64,000 nucleotides of DNA from a bacterium 1XD42-76 (GCA_009917545.1 QZDW01000003.1:223901-287900); one strand, 5' to 3'; positions 26,824 to 37,149 are shown, counted from the first letter of the stretch. Made by a program: numbers and translations. The notes: generated by a model from the sequence alone, not told the origin.

Positions 26824-28558
26824 TATCCCGGATCTCCGTGACCTGTGCAGGTGAAGAGTCTGTGGTACAAGTGAACGTGATCCGGCTGCCTTCCGTAAGG
26901 AACGGGAGCCTTTCATGCATAGAGACCGGAGCCATATATACAGTATCGCTTCCTGAGAGAGTAAAATAATAACAAGTATTTCCTGAGATTACCACGCTTG
27001 CAATGGATTCTATAACGCCTGTCTTTTCCTGTACATCCAGCGCATCTTTGATATCCACATCTTCGAGATTGAGAGCTGTCCGGTACGTTCTGCGGGCCTC
27101 GTCAATCGTCTGTCCCGTGCCTACGATCTGATACTGTTCCACATCGACAAATGCATACATTTTTACGAGCCCGGCATCGTCTTTTAAGGAAATGAAGTAC
27201 GTCGGCCGGTCGGAAATATTGAGAAGCAGAGGGAAGGTAGCGGAATATTTTAAATGCTGTACCTGCCCCTGTGCGGACGCCATTGCAGAGGTCTCTGTGG
27301 CTCCGGGAACCGTATAGAATCTGGTAGCCTTGGTTCTGAGATTCACGAGTACAAAACCGATATTTGACTGGTCCGCCGTGACGGAAGACATACCGGTGTA
27401 AAGATACACATCATCATCGAGAGCCAGATAGTTGTATCCGTAAGTCGTGCGTCGCACATTTTTCTGTCCGAAAATGGAGTTGATATAACCATTCTGGAAG
27501 CGTCCGTTATCGTCCAGCTGTGCGATAATCAGATCAGAGTCATAGAGCTGATCAATCCACTGCGGGACGTTTTCTTTATCATAATAGGCAGATTCTCCCG
27601 TGACAGCGTTTACAAGGACTGCGCCGCCGATGTCCTTTCCGCTCCACCAGCCGATGCGGTAGGAGATTGTGGGAGCCACCCACCAGGGAGTCCCCTCATC
27701 GTCGATCTCGAACGTCACATCTTCAAAGATCTTTGTAGGATAGAGGAAACGGATATGACGGTAAATATTGCGGAAAAAATATTCCCCGGGCGAATATTTC
27801 ATACCGTTTTCCAGCCACACGAGATCCGTCTGCTGTGAGACCATGTTGACCGTAATATAGGCCGGAAGCCCGCTTTTCTGATTATAAAACCATTTGATCG
27901 GATCTGCGTAGGTGAGCGGTGTGACACGGTAGGGCGTACCTTGATAGTTGATCTGCGTGTAGTCATTTTCGATCTCAAACTGTGAGACGAGCTCTGACAT
28001 CTCACCCAGCTTACGGCTTCCAAGCCTTGTGGCAGTGTCGCGGTCCACAACGGGGATCTGGTTCATACTGATCTCTGCCACGTCCGCGGAAAAATCGCCG
28101 TTCTCAGTGATAATGAGGTCGCGGTAACGTTTGGCGTTAAAGAACTGGATGCCGACGAGAGAAGCAAGCATCATGAAGAGCACGAGAACGCCGATGAGAG
28201 CAAAGCCGTATTTCAGAGGCTTTGCGAGCGAGCGCCCGTGGCCCGCAGCCTCGTCGGCCCGCTGCATGCCAAAGCGGATCTGTCCACTGAACGGGTCTCG
28301 TTCAAGGCGGAGATTGCTGTTTGTGAGCCCCGATAAAAATTCCTTCATATAAGAGACAAAATTGACGGTCAGAAGGATAAGAATACTAAGAATCAGAAAA
28401 ATAATGAAATCCTGACTCTTAAAGTTAATGGGGGGAAGCATAAAATAAAACAATAGAAAGATCAGTATGGCCGAGATAACAATACGGCCAAGGACTGCGG
28501 ATACATGTCGTTTTTTCATCGTATTTTTCAGTGCTCCTTTCAGGAAGCTGTGCGCCAT
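26795..28558 (-). CDS. large conserved membrane protein of unknown function
   Basis: A 587-residue protein whose family I know only as an uncharacterised clostridial type. The basic N-terminus is followed by transmembrane helices near residues 22-42, 50-68 and 115-137. The remaining 440 residues are probably extracellular, with many aromatic residues (PIKWFYNQKSGLPAYITVNM, RIGWWSGKDIGGAVLV) and a C-terminal small-ligand or OB-like region (SRITFTCTTDSSPAQVTEI). The central part reads like two PepSY-type or propeller-like units, but I cannot assign a domain. The ATG is preceded by GAAAGGAG on its strand. It converges with the HD hydrolase, overlapping by 29 bases, and no terminator is visible. 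Confidence 0.75.
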   Translation of the reverse strand: MAHSFLKGALKNTMKKRHVSAVLGRIVISAILIFLLFYFMLPPINFKSQDFIIFLILSILILLTVNFVSYMKEFLSGLTNSNLRLERDPFSGQIRFGMQRADEAAGHGRSLAKPLKYGFALIGVLVLFMMLASLVGIQFFNAKRYRDLIITENGDFSADVAEISMNQIPVVDRDTATRLGSRKLGEMSELVSQFEIENDYTQINYQGTPYRVTPLTYADPIKWFYNQKSGLPAYITVNMVSQQTDLVWLENGMKYSPGEYFFRNIYRHIRFLYPTKIFEDVTFEIDDEGTPWWVAPTISYRIGWWSGKDIGGAVLVNAVTGESAYYDKENVPQWIDQLYDSDLIIAQLDDNGRFQNGYINSIFGQKNVRRTTYGYNYLALDDDVYLYTGMSSVTADQSNIGFVLVNLRTKATRFYTVPGATETSAMASAQGQVQHLKYSATFPLLLNISDRPTYFISLKDDAGLVKMYAFVDVEQYQIVGTGQTIDEARRTYRTALNLEDVDIKDALDVQEKTGVIESIASVVISGNTCYYFTLSGSDTVYMAPVSMHERLPFLTEGSRITFTCTTDSSPAQVTEIRDIIPAAGTPS

Positions 28559-28761
28559 GTCAGAAAACAGGCGGGACAGCCATTATATTTCAGATAGTAT
28601 AGCATTTATTCTGAAAATGTACAATCCTCTTTGTTGTAAAGGGCGTAGAAAATTTAAGGGATACCTGCAATATAATGGATAATCGGGTAAAAGACATATG
28701 GTAGCCTGACAGAGAAAGGGGAACGTTTTATCGAATGTGAACAAAAGAGAGGACGGACAGA

Positions 28762-29460
28762 TTATCTTTGTATGAGGAAGACTTCAGCACGGCGTGTGCC
28801 ATGTTGCAATGTTTCTGTGTGTGAATTGAAATAAATATCAATGTGGTTTCCTTTTACGGCTCCTCCGGTATCCTCGGCAATATATTCCACACCATTGATG
28901 AGAAGATGGCTGCCGATCGGAATCACACGCGGGTCAACGGCCACGGTATGGCCTGCTGCTGCGAGTGCGCCAGAGCTGGTATTCCGTCCCCAGCCCTCGG
29001 AACAGCGGTAGCAGGGACAGTAGGCAGTCGTCTTAAAGCTGCCGAGAGAGACCAGTTTTGTATCGCCCGTTGTGTGGAGGAGCGTTCCGGGGAGCGGAAT
29101 ACCATTGGAGGAAATACTTACGGAGTATGCTGCTTCGGGCAGGGTGTCCCAGCGGATTACAGCATGGAAGCCGTGGCTCCCATCCCCGATTCCCTTTGTC
29201 ATTAAGTCGTCGCGGTATTCATCCGCCTGCACACTCTGAACCGCCGCGGTCTCGCCGGTGGCAGTATTTGTGACCGTGACCGTGACGGTCAGAGAGGTAT
29301 CAGGCGATTGGGAATCCCAGATCCAGCCGGAGATACTGTCTCCGGAAATACTGTCGAGATGTCCCCGGATTGCTTTGTCAGAGGCGAGGGCAAGAGGGGT
29401 GTGTATAGTAAATATACTTATCAGCAGTATGATACAGACGAATCGCGAAATCGTTTTCAT
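28762..29460 (-). CDS. secreted 3D-domain cell-wall protein
   Basis: A 232-residue secreted protein with a signal peptide (cleavage likely after ALA, near residue 27). Residues 30-125 form an all-beta module containing LDSISGDSISGWIWD and a Thr/Val-rich strand pattern. The C-terminal 95 residues are a 3D (Asp-Asp-Asp) domain: FKTTAYCPCYRCSEGWG, VAVDPRVIPIGSHL and AEDTGGAVKGNHIDIYF hold the three aspartates. 3D domains share the fold of MltA-type lytic transglycosylases and occur in YocH and resuscitation-factor-like proteins, so peptidoglycan cleavage or remodelling is likely. A second 3D protein is encoded 480 bp upstream. Confidence 0.87.
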   Translation of the reverse strand: MKTISRFVCIILLISIFTIHTPLALASDKAIRGHLDSISGDSISGWIWDSQSPDTSLTVTVTVTNTATGETAAVQSVQADEYRDDLMTKGIGDGSHGFHAVIRWDTLPEAAYSVSISSNGIPLPGTLLHTTGDTKLVSLGSFKTTAYCPCYRCSEGWGRNTSSGALAAAGHTVAVDPRVIPIGSHLLINGVEYIAEDTGGAVKGNHIDIYFNSHTETLQHGTRRAEVFLIQR

Positions 29461-29548
29461 GTTTCATAATCCTTTCTTTTTGATTTCTTAAATATTTCAT
29501 AAATATTTAATAATTAATATATATGTAATAAATCGGAAATAATTAGAA

Positions 29549-29576
29549 ATTATACATGATATTGGGAATTTGTCAA
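29549..29576 (-). promoter_or_regulatory. sigma-A promoter of the first 3D-domain gene
   Basis: On the minus strand: TTGACA (29576-29571), a spacer of 16 bases and TATAAT (29554-29549), both perfect boxes, about 90 bases before the ATG of the gene ending at 28762. The rest of the gap 29461-29937 is AT-rich and holds only this promoter and the terminator at 29857-29902. Confidence 0.85.
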
Positions 29577-29856
29577 GTACTTTTTTATAAACCGTTGCTG
29601 GTGGCTGCTATGAAGAGATAATGGGGGCAGCAGTACCCAGGGAGTGCTTTATGTGAATCTTCCAGAACTTCAGACTGTATGCTTTGGGGCAGAAGAAAGG
29701 CGAATTTCTATGATGATTTGCGGGCTGATTTTGCAGAATGACAGAAAACAGCAAATTTATTTGTCATTTCCTGCCAGGAATGTAGGGAAGCTGATATGGT
29801 ATGAAATCATTTTTTGGAAAAATGTTATCGGATGTGTAAAGAAGGAAAAAAGAAAT

Positions 29857-29902
29857 CCTCCCGCCCGGCTGCCGGACTGTAAGGCCGGTACGGGAGGCTC
29901 TG
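29857..29902 (-). terminator. intrinsic terminator of the second 3D-domain gene
   Basis: CCTCCCG pairs with CGGGAGG, with an inner GGCC/GGC stem, and on the minus strand it is followed by a T-rich run (ATTTCTTTTTT). It lies 36 bases past the stop codon of the gene that ends at 29938. Confidence 0.8.
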
Positions 29903-29937
29903 TTCAGATATGTAGCAGAAAGAAAAAATTCACTGCT

Positions 29938-30639
29938 CTATGGCTCTTTGACAGAAAAGACTTCCAATGTCTGTAAGCCAAAATTCAAAGCAGTTTCATG
30001 AGAATCGAAGAAAATATCAATGTGGTTGCCATTTACCATGCTTCCAGTATCTTCTACGGTGTAAACGATGCCGTCGATGATGAGCCTCGTTCCGATGGGA
30101 TATAGATCAAGATCTGCAGCAATCGTGTGTTCCGGCATGGGAACTGTACCGGAATAAGTCAGATTGAAGCCGCTGGAGCATTCGGAACAGCCGCAGTAGC
30201 CACTGACTTTAAATTCTCCCAGGGAACTGCCTGTCATGGCGGCGACCTCCTCAGCTGTGTACAGGTACGGCATCAGCGGAACGCCTGTCACAGAGTCCGG
30301 ATCATCAGAATCATCTGTTCCGGAAGTATGGGCTGTGGTGTGCTTTTGATCCTGCTTGGACTTTTTGCGTCCGGGACCGTCCTGATTCCCCTCCTTAAGG
30401 CCCTCCCGTTCAATGGTTTCGGCAACAGCCTCCTCATATCCCGGCCCTGGCTCCAGTGGAGTGGCGCCGTCCAGTGTCTCCTCAAAAGTTCCGTCTTCTG
30501 CGGCGTTGTCACCGGAGATTTCGGTATCCAAATAAGCAGGGCCCTGTTGTAATTCGGCAAAGGCTGAAAAAGCGGTCAGTGTGGAAAGGAACAGGGCAGT
30601 GCAGGCGGATGCCAGCAGATGTTTAACTTTCTTTTTCAT
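29938..30639 (-). CDS. secreted 3D-domain cell-wall protein
   Basis: A 233-residue secreted protein. The signal peptide spans about residues 1-28 (HLLASACTALFLSTLTAFSA). A charged, probably disordered stretch rich in Glu, Gly, Asp, Lys and Ser follows, up to residue 125. The C-terminal 3D domain is complete: FKVSGYCGCSECSSGF, IAADLDLYPIGTRL and VEDTGSMVNGNHIDIFF. Like its neighbour it should act on peptidoglycan. The two 3D domains are clearly related but the N-terminal parts differ, so this is either an old duplication or domain recruitment. Own promoter and terminator make it an independent unit. Confidence 0.87.
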   Translation of the reverse strand: MKKKVKHLLASACTALFLSTLTAFSAFAELQQGPAYLDTEISGDNAAEDGTFEETLDGATPLEPGPGYEEAVAETIEREGLKEGNQDGPGRKKSKQDQKHTTAHTSGTDDSDDPDSVTGVPLMPYLYTAEEVAAMTGSSLGEFKVSGYCGCSECSSGFNLTYSGTVPMPEHTIAADLDLYPIGTRLIIDGIVYTVEDTGSMVNGNHIDIFFDSHETALNFGLQTLEVFSVKEP

Positions 30640-30686
30640 ATGTGACCTCTCATGTTTAACAAATGTAAGAATGTTACTTTTGTTCT

Positions 30687-30714
30687 ATTATATTACAAAA
30701 ATGTTAAATGTCAA
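30687..30714 (-). promoter_or_regulatory. sigma-A promoter of the second 3D-domain gene
   Basis: On the minus strand: TTGACA (30714-30709), a spacer of 16 bases and TATAAT (30692-30687), identical in boxes and spacing to the promoter of the other 3D-domain gene. Confidence 0.85.
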
Positions 30715-30770
30715 GATATCCCGCCAAAACTGCCGCTGTTTCGCCTGATTTCGCCGTATTTTTGCCCTTT

Positions 30771-31805
30771 TTATCCCTGCTTTAAGAGGGAGAACAGCTC
30801 TGCAAGCTGCGTTTCCTTTGTGGCCCAGCTCGTTGCAAAGCGGACAACAGAATGGGTGTCGTCGTATTTTTCCCAGAAGCTGAAGGCAACCTTTTCTTTC
30901 AGGGCATCCATTTCTTCATTTTCCAGAATCACAAACTGCTGATTGGTCGGCGACTCAAGATAGAAGGAATAGCCCCTTTCAAGGAAGCCTTTTTTGAGGA
31001 GACCGGCCATGTCGATGGCATGCCTGCTGATTTTAAAATAGAGGTCATCTGTAAACAGGGTATCGAACTGGATACCAAGCAGGCGTCCCTTGGCAAGCAG
31101 CGCGCCGTGCTGCTTCATGGTGGTGATAAAGTGTTTCGGTGTGTTATTTTTCGTGAATACCACAGCTTCCCCACAGAGGGCGCCAACCTTGGTGCCGCCG
31201 ATGTAGAATGCATCACAGTATTTGGCGATCATGGGCAGCGTTACATCCGCCTGAGGGCTCATAAGGCCATACCCAAGGCGTGCACCATCAAGGTAAAGCG
31301 GAAGGTGAAAACGATGGCAGACATTGGAAATAGCGGCAAATTCCTGTTCCGAATAGAGTGTCCCGTACTCTGTGGGATAGGAGATATAGACCATCCCGGG
31401 GCAGACCATGTGCTCATGGGTGGGATCCTGCCAGAATGTGTTCAGGTATTGCTCGAGCTCCCCGGCGTCGATTTTTCCGTCGTGCTGAGGAAGCGTAAGC
31501 ACCTTGTGTCCATTGCTCTCAATGGCCCCGCCCTCATGGACGCTTATGTGGCCGGTCTGGGCAGCAATGACGCCTTCATAATTATGTAACAGGGAGTCAA
31601 TTACGGTCTGATTGGTCTGCGTGCCTCCGACGAGCAGATAAACGTCGGCCTGCGGGCACTGGCAGGCATGTTTGATTTTTTCTCTGGCGCTTTCACAGTA
31701 TTCGTCATTGCCATATCCGGGCGCCTGGGCAAAGTTTGTTTCTGAAAGGCGTTTCAGAATCTCCTCATGTGCGCCTTCTGAGTAGTCGTTTTCAAATGAC
31801 AGCAT
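30771..31805 (-). CDS. ltaA: low-specificity threonine aldolase family enzyme
   Basis: A 344-residue cytoplasmic PLP enzyme that splits L-threonine or allo-threonine into glycine and acetaldehyde. It begins MLSFENDYSEGAHEEIL, has the cofactor-stacking stretch GGTQTNQTVID, the DGARLGYGL motif whose Asp holds the pyridine ring, and the Schiff-base lysine in FYIGGTKVGALCGEA. Length and motif order fit the beta-eliminating lyase group, so the exact substrate is not certain. It is transcribed alone, divergent from the hexuronate operon. Confidence 0.88.
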   Translation of the reverse strand: MLSFENDYSEGAHEEILKRLSETNFAQAPGYGNDEYCESAREKIKHACQCPQADVYLLVGGTQTNQTVIDSLLHNYEGVIAAQTGHISVHEGGAIESNGHKVLTLPQHDGKIDAGELEQYLNTFWQDPTHEHMVCPGMVYISYPTEYGTLYSEQEFAAISNVCHRFHLPLYLDGARLGYGLMSPQADVTLPMIAKYCDAFYIGGTKVGALCGEAVVFTKNNTPKHFITTMKQHGALLAKGRLLGIQFDTLFTDDLYFKISRHAIDMAGLLKKGFLERGYSFYLESPTNQQFVILENEEMDALKEKVAFSFWEKYDDTHSVVRFATSWATKETQLAELFSLLKQG

Positions 31806-31974
31806 AGCGTATTCCTCCTGTTTGCTCTCCTGGGAGCCGATTTGTTGGAATTATCTTACCATAGAAAAGGGGAAAAGGCAATGAAAGCCGATATTTTGCA
31901 GATATGGCCGATATGGCTGGCACGAAAAGGCCGGCATGATTTGATTTTCAGAAGGAATCCAGCGATATACCGGA

Positions 31975-32003
31975 TTGTTTTATCAGAATTTTAATTATAT
32001 AAT
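31975..32003 (+). promoter_or_regulatory. sigma-A promoter of the hexuronate operon
   Basis: TTGTTT at 31975-31980, a spacer of 17 bases and a perfect TATAAT at 31998-32003, about 122 bases before the uxuA start. The weak -35 suggests dependence on an activator or relief from a repressor. I see no clear operator palindrome in the gap 31806-32125, which otherwise holds nothing recognisable. Confidence 0.75.
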
Positions 32004-32125
32004 GGAAGAAAAACGGGGATGCTAAGGCAGACAGAGCTGGAAATGAGGCCGAAAAAAGGCCGGAAACAGATGCCGCAATCAAAAGGCATCCGGTCATTAC
32101 AGAATATGAGATGGAGGACAGGAAA

Positions 32126-33208
<1,083 letters not shown>

Positions 33209-33270
33209 AGCGGCAGGATCGCTGCCACACTCATGTTGGAAAGAAGAACTGGAAAGGAAGGATGAAGCTT

Positions 33271-35058
33271 ATGAAGCTGTGTCTGAACGATCTGAAGGAA
33301 AAAGGCGCGTGGGATGCGGCGGGAATTGCGATTCCAGGCTATGACCCTGCCGCCGTTGCAGAGCGTACAAAGAAAGAACCTTTGTGGATCCATTTTGGCG
33401 CGGGGAATATTTTCCGCATTTTTATCGGAGGCCTGGCAGACCGTCTGCTCGCAGAGGGCGCTTTGAACAGAGGGATTATCTGTGCCGAGACGTTTGACTA
33501 TGATATTATTGATAAAATTTATGATCCCTATGATAATCTGGCGCTGGCGGTAACGCTTCTGGCAGACGGGACAATGAAAAAAAAGGTGCTTGGCTCACTC
33601 AGCGAAGCGATACGCGCCGACAGCGCCGATGAACGGGCCTGGAAACGCCTGAAAGAAATCTTTACAAAACCCGGCCTGCAGATGGCTTCCTTCACGATTA
33701 CAGAGAAAGGCTATGCCTTAAAAGGCGCGGACGGGGCCTGGCTTCCATTTATAAAGGCTGACCTGGAAAATGGCCCTCAACGGCCCGTGGGCGCGATAGC
33801 AGTTTTCTGCGCGCTTTTATATGAGCGCTTCCGGGCAGGCGGATTTCCCCTGGCGGCTGTGAGTATGGACAACTGTTCCCGTAACGGAGAAAAACTGAAA
33901 CATGCCGTTTTAACCATTGCCGGGGAGTGGGCGCAGCGCAGAATGGTGGAGCAGGAGTTCCTCTCCTGGCTTCAGGATGATTCAAAGCTTACATTTCCCT
34001 GGACAATGATTGATAAGATTACGCCGCGTCCTGGCGAAGAGGCGGCGAAAGCGCTTGCCGCACTGGGAATTTCGGGAATGGAACCTGTGATTACGAAAAA
34101 AAATACGTATATCGCGCCGTATGTCAATGCGGAAGGGCCGCAGTATCTGGTGATCGAGGACGTCTTTCCCAATGGGAGGCCGCCCCTCGAGCAGGCAGGA
34201 GTCTATATGACATCAAGGGAAACAGTGAATGCTGTGGAACGGATGAAGGTGACGGCCTGTCTGAACCCGTTACACACGGCGCTTGCCGTCTATGGGTGTC
34301 TCCTTGGGTATACCTCGATTGCGGAGGAGATGGAAGATGAAGAACTCCTGGCTCTGGTGCGCGGAATCGGCCTCAAGGAAGGCATGCGGGTGGTACAGGA
34401 TCCGGGAATCCTGTCTCCGGAGGAGTTTGTAAGAGAGGTCATCGAGGAACGTTTTCCCAACCGGTTTATCCCGGACGCGCCGCAGCGCATTGCCTGCGAT
34501 ACTTCGCAGAAGGTGGGAATCCGCTATGGGGAAACGATAAAGGCCTGGGTGGAGCAGTTCGGGAGCGCGAAGGAGCTTATATACATTCCGCTGGCGATCG
34601 CCGGGTGGCTCAGATATCTGCTGGCAGTGGACGATATGGGAAGGTCTTTTGTGCCGTCTCCGGATCCGATGCTCACGGAGCTTCGGGAGGCGCTTGCAGG
34701 GATTACGGCGGGGGATTGCAGGAATGTGGGCAGGATGGAAGCACAGGGAAGCGCGGACAGGGCGGAAACAGTTGGCGCTGATAAGGCGGAATCAGTCAGC
34801 ACAGATAGGGCATCAGCGGGCGGCGAAGATATGGCAGACAGTGTGTGCAGCAGGAATCCGGAATGTGCGGAAAAGGCAGATCGTGTGAGTGAAACACTGC
34901 GCCCGCTGCTTTCCAATAAAAATATTTTCGGCTGCGACCTCTATGAGGCAGGAATCGGCGAAAAGATTGAGCGGATGTTCTGCGAGGAGCTGGCCGGGCC
35001 GGGAGCAGTGAGGGCGGTTCTTAAAAAATACGTGCATGAAGGGAGTGACAGGGCGTGA
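33271..35058 (+). CDS. uxuB: D-fructuronate reductase (mannitol dehydrogenase family)
   Basis: An NAD-dependent polyol dehydrogenase that interconverts fructuronate and mannonate. The 595-residue protein has the nucleotide-binding start LWIHFGAGNIFRIFIGGLAD, the VSMDNCSRNGEKL motif, and the catalytic-domain stretch FPWTMIDKITPRP. It is 50-60 residues longer than expected because of an insert near residues 485-540 built on four octapeptide repeats (ADRAETVG, ADKAESVS, TDRASAGG, EDMADSVC). The ATG at 33271 has GGAAGG at 9 bases; the ATG at 33262 is too close. The last codon overlaps the uxaC start (GTGA). Confidence 0.9.
   Translation: MKLCLNDLKEKGAWDAAGIAIPGYDPAAVAERTKKEPLWIHFGAGNIFRIFIGGLADRLLAEGALNRGIICAETFDYDIIDKIYDPYDNLALAVTLLADGTMKKKVLGSLSEAIRADSADERAWKRLKEIFTKPGLQMASFTITEKGYALKGADGAWLPFIKADLENGPQRPVGAIAVFCALLYERFRAGGFPLAAVSMDNCSRNGEKLKHAVLTIAGEWAQRRMVEQEFLSWLQDDSKLTFPWTMIDKITPRPGEEAAKALAALGISGMEPVITKKNTYIAPYVNAEGPQYLVIEDVFPNGRPPLEQAGVYMTSRETVNAVERMKVTACLNPLHTALAVYGCLLGYTSIAEEMEDEELLALVRGIGLKEGMRVVQDPGILSPEEFVREVIEERFPNRFIPDAPQRIACDTSQKVGIRYGETIKAWVEQFGSAKELIYIPLAIAGWLRYLLAVDDMGRSFVPSPDPMLTELREALAGITAGDCRNVGRMEAQGSADRAETVGADKAESVSTDRASAGGEDMADSVCSRNPECAEKADRVSETLRPLLSNKNIFGCDLYEAGIGEKIERMFCEELAGPGAVRAVLKKYVHEGSDRA
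34753..34848 (+). repeat. 24-bp tandem repeat inside uxuB
   Basis: Four in-frame units of exactly 24 bases (34753, 34777, 34801 and 34825) encode related octapeptides of the form [A/T/E]D[R/K/M]A followed by four variable small residues. The base sequence has diverged between units, so the expansion is not recent. It falls in a surface part of the C-terminal domain. Confidence 0.8.
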
Positions 35059-36476
35059 AACCATTTATGGGCAGAGAGTTCTTATTAAATACAGACACCG
35101 CCAGGAAGCTCTATGCAGAGCATGCGGACATGAAACGGATTCCGGTTCTCGATTACCACTGCCACATCAACCCACAGGAAATCTATGAGGACAGGCAGTT
35201 TGAAAACATCGCCCAGGTATGGCTGGCCGGAGATCATTATAAATGGCGGCAGATGCGTGCCAACGGCGTGGAGGAACCATATATCACAGGGGATGCGCCA
35301 GACCGGGAAAAGTTTCAGAAATGGGCTGAAACCATGCCAAAGCTCATTGGCAACCCGCTCTATCACTGGTCGCATCTGGAGCTGCGATACTATTTCGGCT
35401 ACGAAGGGAATCTGAACGGCGAAACGGCGCAGGAGGTGTGGGATCTGTGCCGAGAAACGCTTACCAGTCCGGAATTTTCTGTCCGCAACATCATCCGCCG
35501 GTCGAATGTACGCCTGATCTGCACCACAGACGACCCGGCCGATACGCTGGAATGGCACAAAAAGCTTCGGGCAGACGGAAACTTTGACGTACAGGTACTG
35601 CCTGCCATGCGGCCGGACAAGGCCGTAAACATCGAAAAGCAGGAATTTCCGGCATATCTCGAGCGACTCTCCGCCGCTGCCGGAGTGACAATCAGCGGTT
35701 TGGATTCCTTACATCAGGCGATTCGGCGCAGAATGGATGTATTCGGTGAAAACGGCTGCAGACTGTCCGATCATGGCCTGGAATTTATGATGTACCGGCC
35801 GGTCAATGAGGAAGAGGCCGGGCGGATCCTTAAAAAACGTCTGGCCGGCGGGACGCTTACGCATGAGGAATGCCTGCAGTATAAGACCCATCTGCTGTTG
35901 TTTCTCGCCGGGGAGTACCATGAGCGCGGCTGGGTGATGCAGATCCATTACGGCTGCCGGCGGGATAATAATACCCGCATGCACCGGATCCTGGGAGCAG
36001 ATACCGGATTTGACTGCATCGGCGACGCGTCTCTGGCGACGGAGATCTGTGGTTTTTTAAATGAACTGGCCTTTTCCGGCCGGCTTCCGAAGATGATTTT
36101 CTATTCTTTGAATCCGAACGATGATACCATGTTGGGGACCATTCTCGGCTGCTTCCAGGACGGAGGGATAAAAGGCAGACTGCAGCAGGGCTCGGCCTGG
36201 TGGTTTAACGACCATTACACGGGGATGGTGAATCAGATGAAAGCCTTTGCCAGTCAGTCGTGTTTTGGTAATTTTGTGGGCATGCTGACGGACTCCAGGT
36301 CGTTTCTGTCATATACGAGGCATGATTATTTCCGAAGGATTCTCTGCGATTTGATCGGCGGCTGGGTGGAAAACGGCGAGTATCCGGATGATGAGAAGAT
36401 GCTCGGGGAGCTGATTCGGGGGATTTGTTATAATAATGCGGTGGAGTATTTTGGGTTTGAGCTGGGGGAGGTGTGA
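35055..36476 (+). CDS. uxaC: glucuronate isomerase
   Basis: UxaC converts glucuronate to fructuronate (or galacturonate to tagaturonate). The 473-residue amidohydrolase-fold protein begins MKPFMGREFLLNTDTARKLY and carries the metal motif LDYHCHINPQEI, VRLICTTDDPADTLEWH, VMQIHYGCRRDNN and, near the end, SFLSYTRHDYFRRILCDLIG. The GTG start overlaps the uxuB stop, so translation is coupled. With uxuA and uxuB the operon takes glucuronate to 2-keto-3-deoxygluconate; the kdgK and kdgA steps and a transporter must lie elsewhere. It ends before a long stretch without a confident gene. Confidence 0.95.
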   Translation: MKPFMGREFLLNTDTARKLYAEHADMKRIPVLDYHCHINPQEIYEDRQFENIAQVWLAGDHYKWRQMRANGVEEPYITGDAPDREKFQKWAETMPKLIGNPLYHWSHLELRYYFGYEGNLNGETAQEVWDLCRETLTSPEFSVRNIIRRSNVRLICTTDDPADTLEWHKKLRADGNFDVQVLPAMRPDKAVNIEKQEFPAYLERLSAAAGVTISGLDSLHQAIRRRMDVFGENGCRLSDHGLEFMMYRPVNEEEAGRILKKRLAGGTLTHEECLQYKTHLLLFLAGEYHERGWVMQIHYGCRRDNNTRMHRILGADTGFDCIGDASLATEICGFLNELAFSGRLPKMIFYSLNPNDDTMLGTILGCFQDGGIKGRLQQGSAWWFNDHYTGMVNQMKAFASQSCFGNFVGMLTDSRSFLSYTRHDYFRRILCDLIGGWVENGEYPDDEKMLGELIRGICYNNAVEYFGFELGEV

Positions 36477-36745
36477 GGAGAGACGGGAGGAAAAGAGTGT
36501 GATAGGGATGATGAGGCGGCGGTGGAGTGGGAATGAATAGGTGATGAAATGGCGGTAATGCGTCGATGGAATGGGAAAGCGGTAGGGAATGAAATGGCAA
36601 TGAGGCAGCGATGAAGTGGCAAAGGAGTTAATGAGGCGGTAAAGAGGTAAGTGATGGGGTAGGCGCTCGTGGGGTCATTTGAGAGGGAATAGAGCGGAAA
36701 CAGGCGGTAATGGGGTGAAAACAGGGCGGCAATGGGGTTCGGAGG
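36477..36745. repeat. G-rich degenerate repetitive tract
   Basis: About 270 bases dominated on the plus strand by G, A and T, with recurring words such as AATGGCGGTAATG, GATGAAATGGC, AATGAGGCAGCGATG and GAGGCGGTAAAGAGG, and almost no C. No reading frame has normal codon use; the minus frame is Pro/Ser/Thr/His low complexity. It begins right at the uxaC stop. From 36746 to 37070 I see nothing recognisable. Confidence 0.6.
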
Positions 36746-37070
36746 CATGGATTTTGAATAATCGGAATGAACATTGAATACTGCCAGGATGTTAGAAGGA
36801 AATAGAAGGACTGGGAAATGAACGGACAGATGGTATCTGCTTTAGAGCGGGTGTCGTCTGTCTTTTTAGTACTATAAAAATGAAGCAGTCAGAGAGTACT
36901 GACCCGGATACCGGCACTTATTGTAATGGTTTCATAGGCAGAAAGGGGCTTGCTGGCAGATTGACTGTGCATTGGCTCAGGATATCCGTGATGCTTCTTG
37001 CGGACTGATTATTACGGTCGTTATGACTGATAAAAGAATTTGCGGGATTTTGCGTGAATTTGCTGATGGG

Positions 37071-37097
37071 AGCTTCCTGAACAGGGAAGCTTTTTTG
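37071..37097 (+). terminator. intrinsic terminator just upstream of the inverted repeat
   Basis: AGCTTCCTG pairs with CAGGGAAGCT (one bulged G), followed by a run of T at 37091-37096. It ends four bases before the left 22-bp inverted repeat, and would insulate the segment from transcripts coming from the uxu side. Confidence 0.8.
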
Positions 37098-37100
37098 TTG

Positions 37101-37122
37101 CAAAAAGTGTAGTTTTTGAGAA
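37101..37122 (+). repeat. 22-bp inverted repeat, left arm of candidate invertible segment
   Basis: Starts CAAAAAGTGTAG and ends TTTTTGAGAA. Its exact reverse complement stands at 37224-37245, 22 of 22 bases, 101 bp away. The neighbouring bases do not pair, so the repeat has sharp borders, as expected of recombinase crossover sites. Confidence 0.9.
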
Positions 37123-37149
37123 TCGAAATAAGAACATAAAAACATATAT

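Noticed and set aside
29644..29976. 110-codon plus-strand frame between the two 3D-domain genes
   Set aside because: It runs through the intrinsic terminator and into the opposite gene, and its codon use is not that of a gene.
30852..31589. 245-codon plus-strand frame opposite the threonine aldolase
   Set aside because: The minus-strand aldolase has all expected motifs; the opposite frame has none.
34290..34916. Minus-strand frames inside uxuB rich in Ser and Ala
   Set aside because: They are antisense readings of the uxuB insert and neighbouring codons without start signals.
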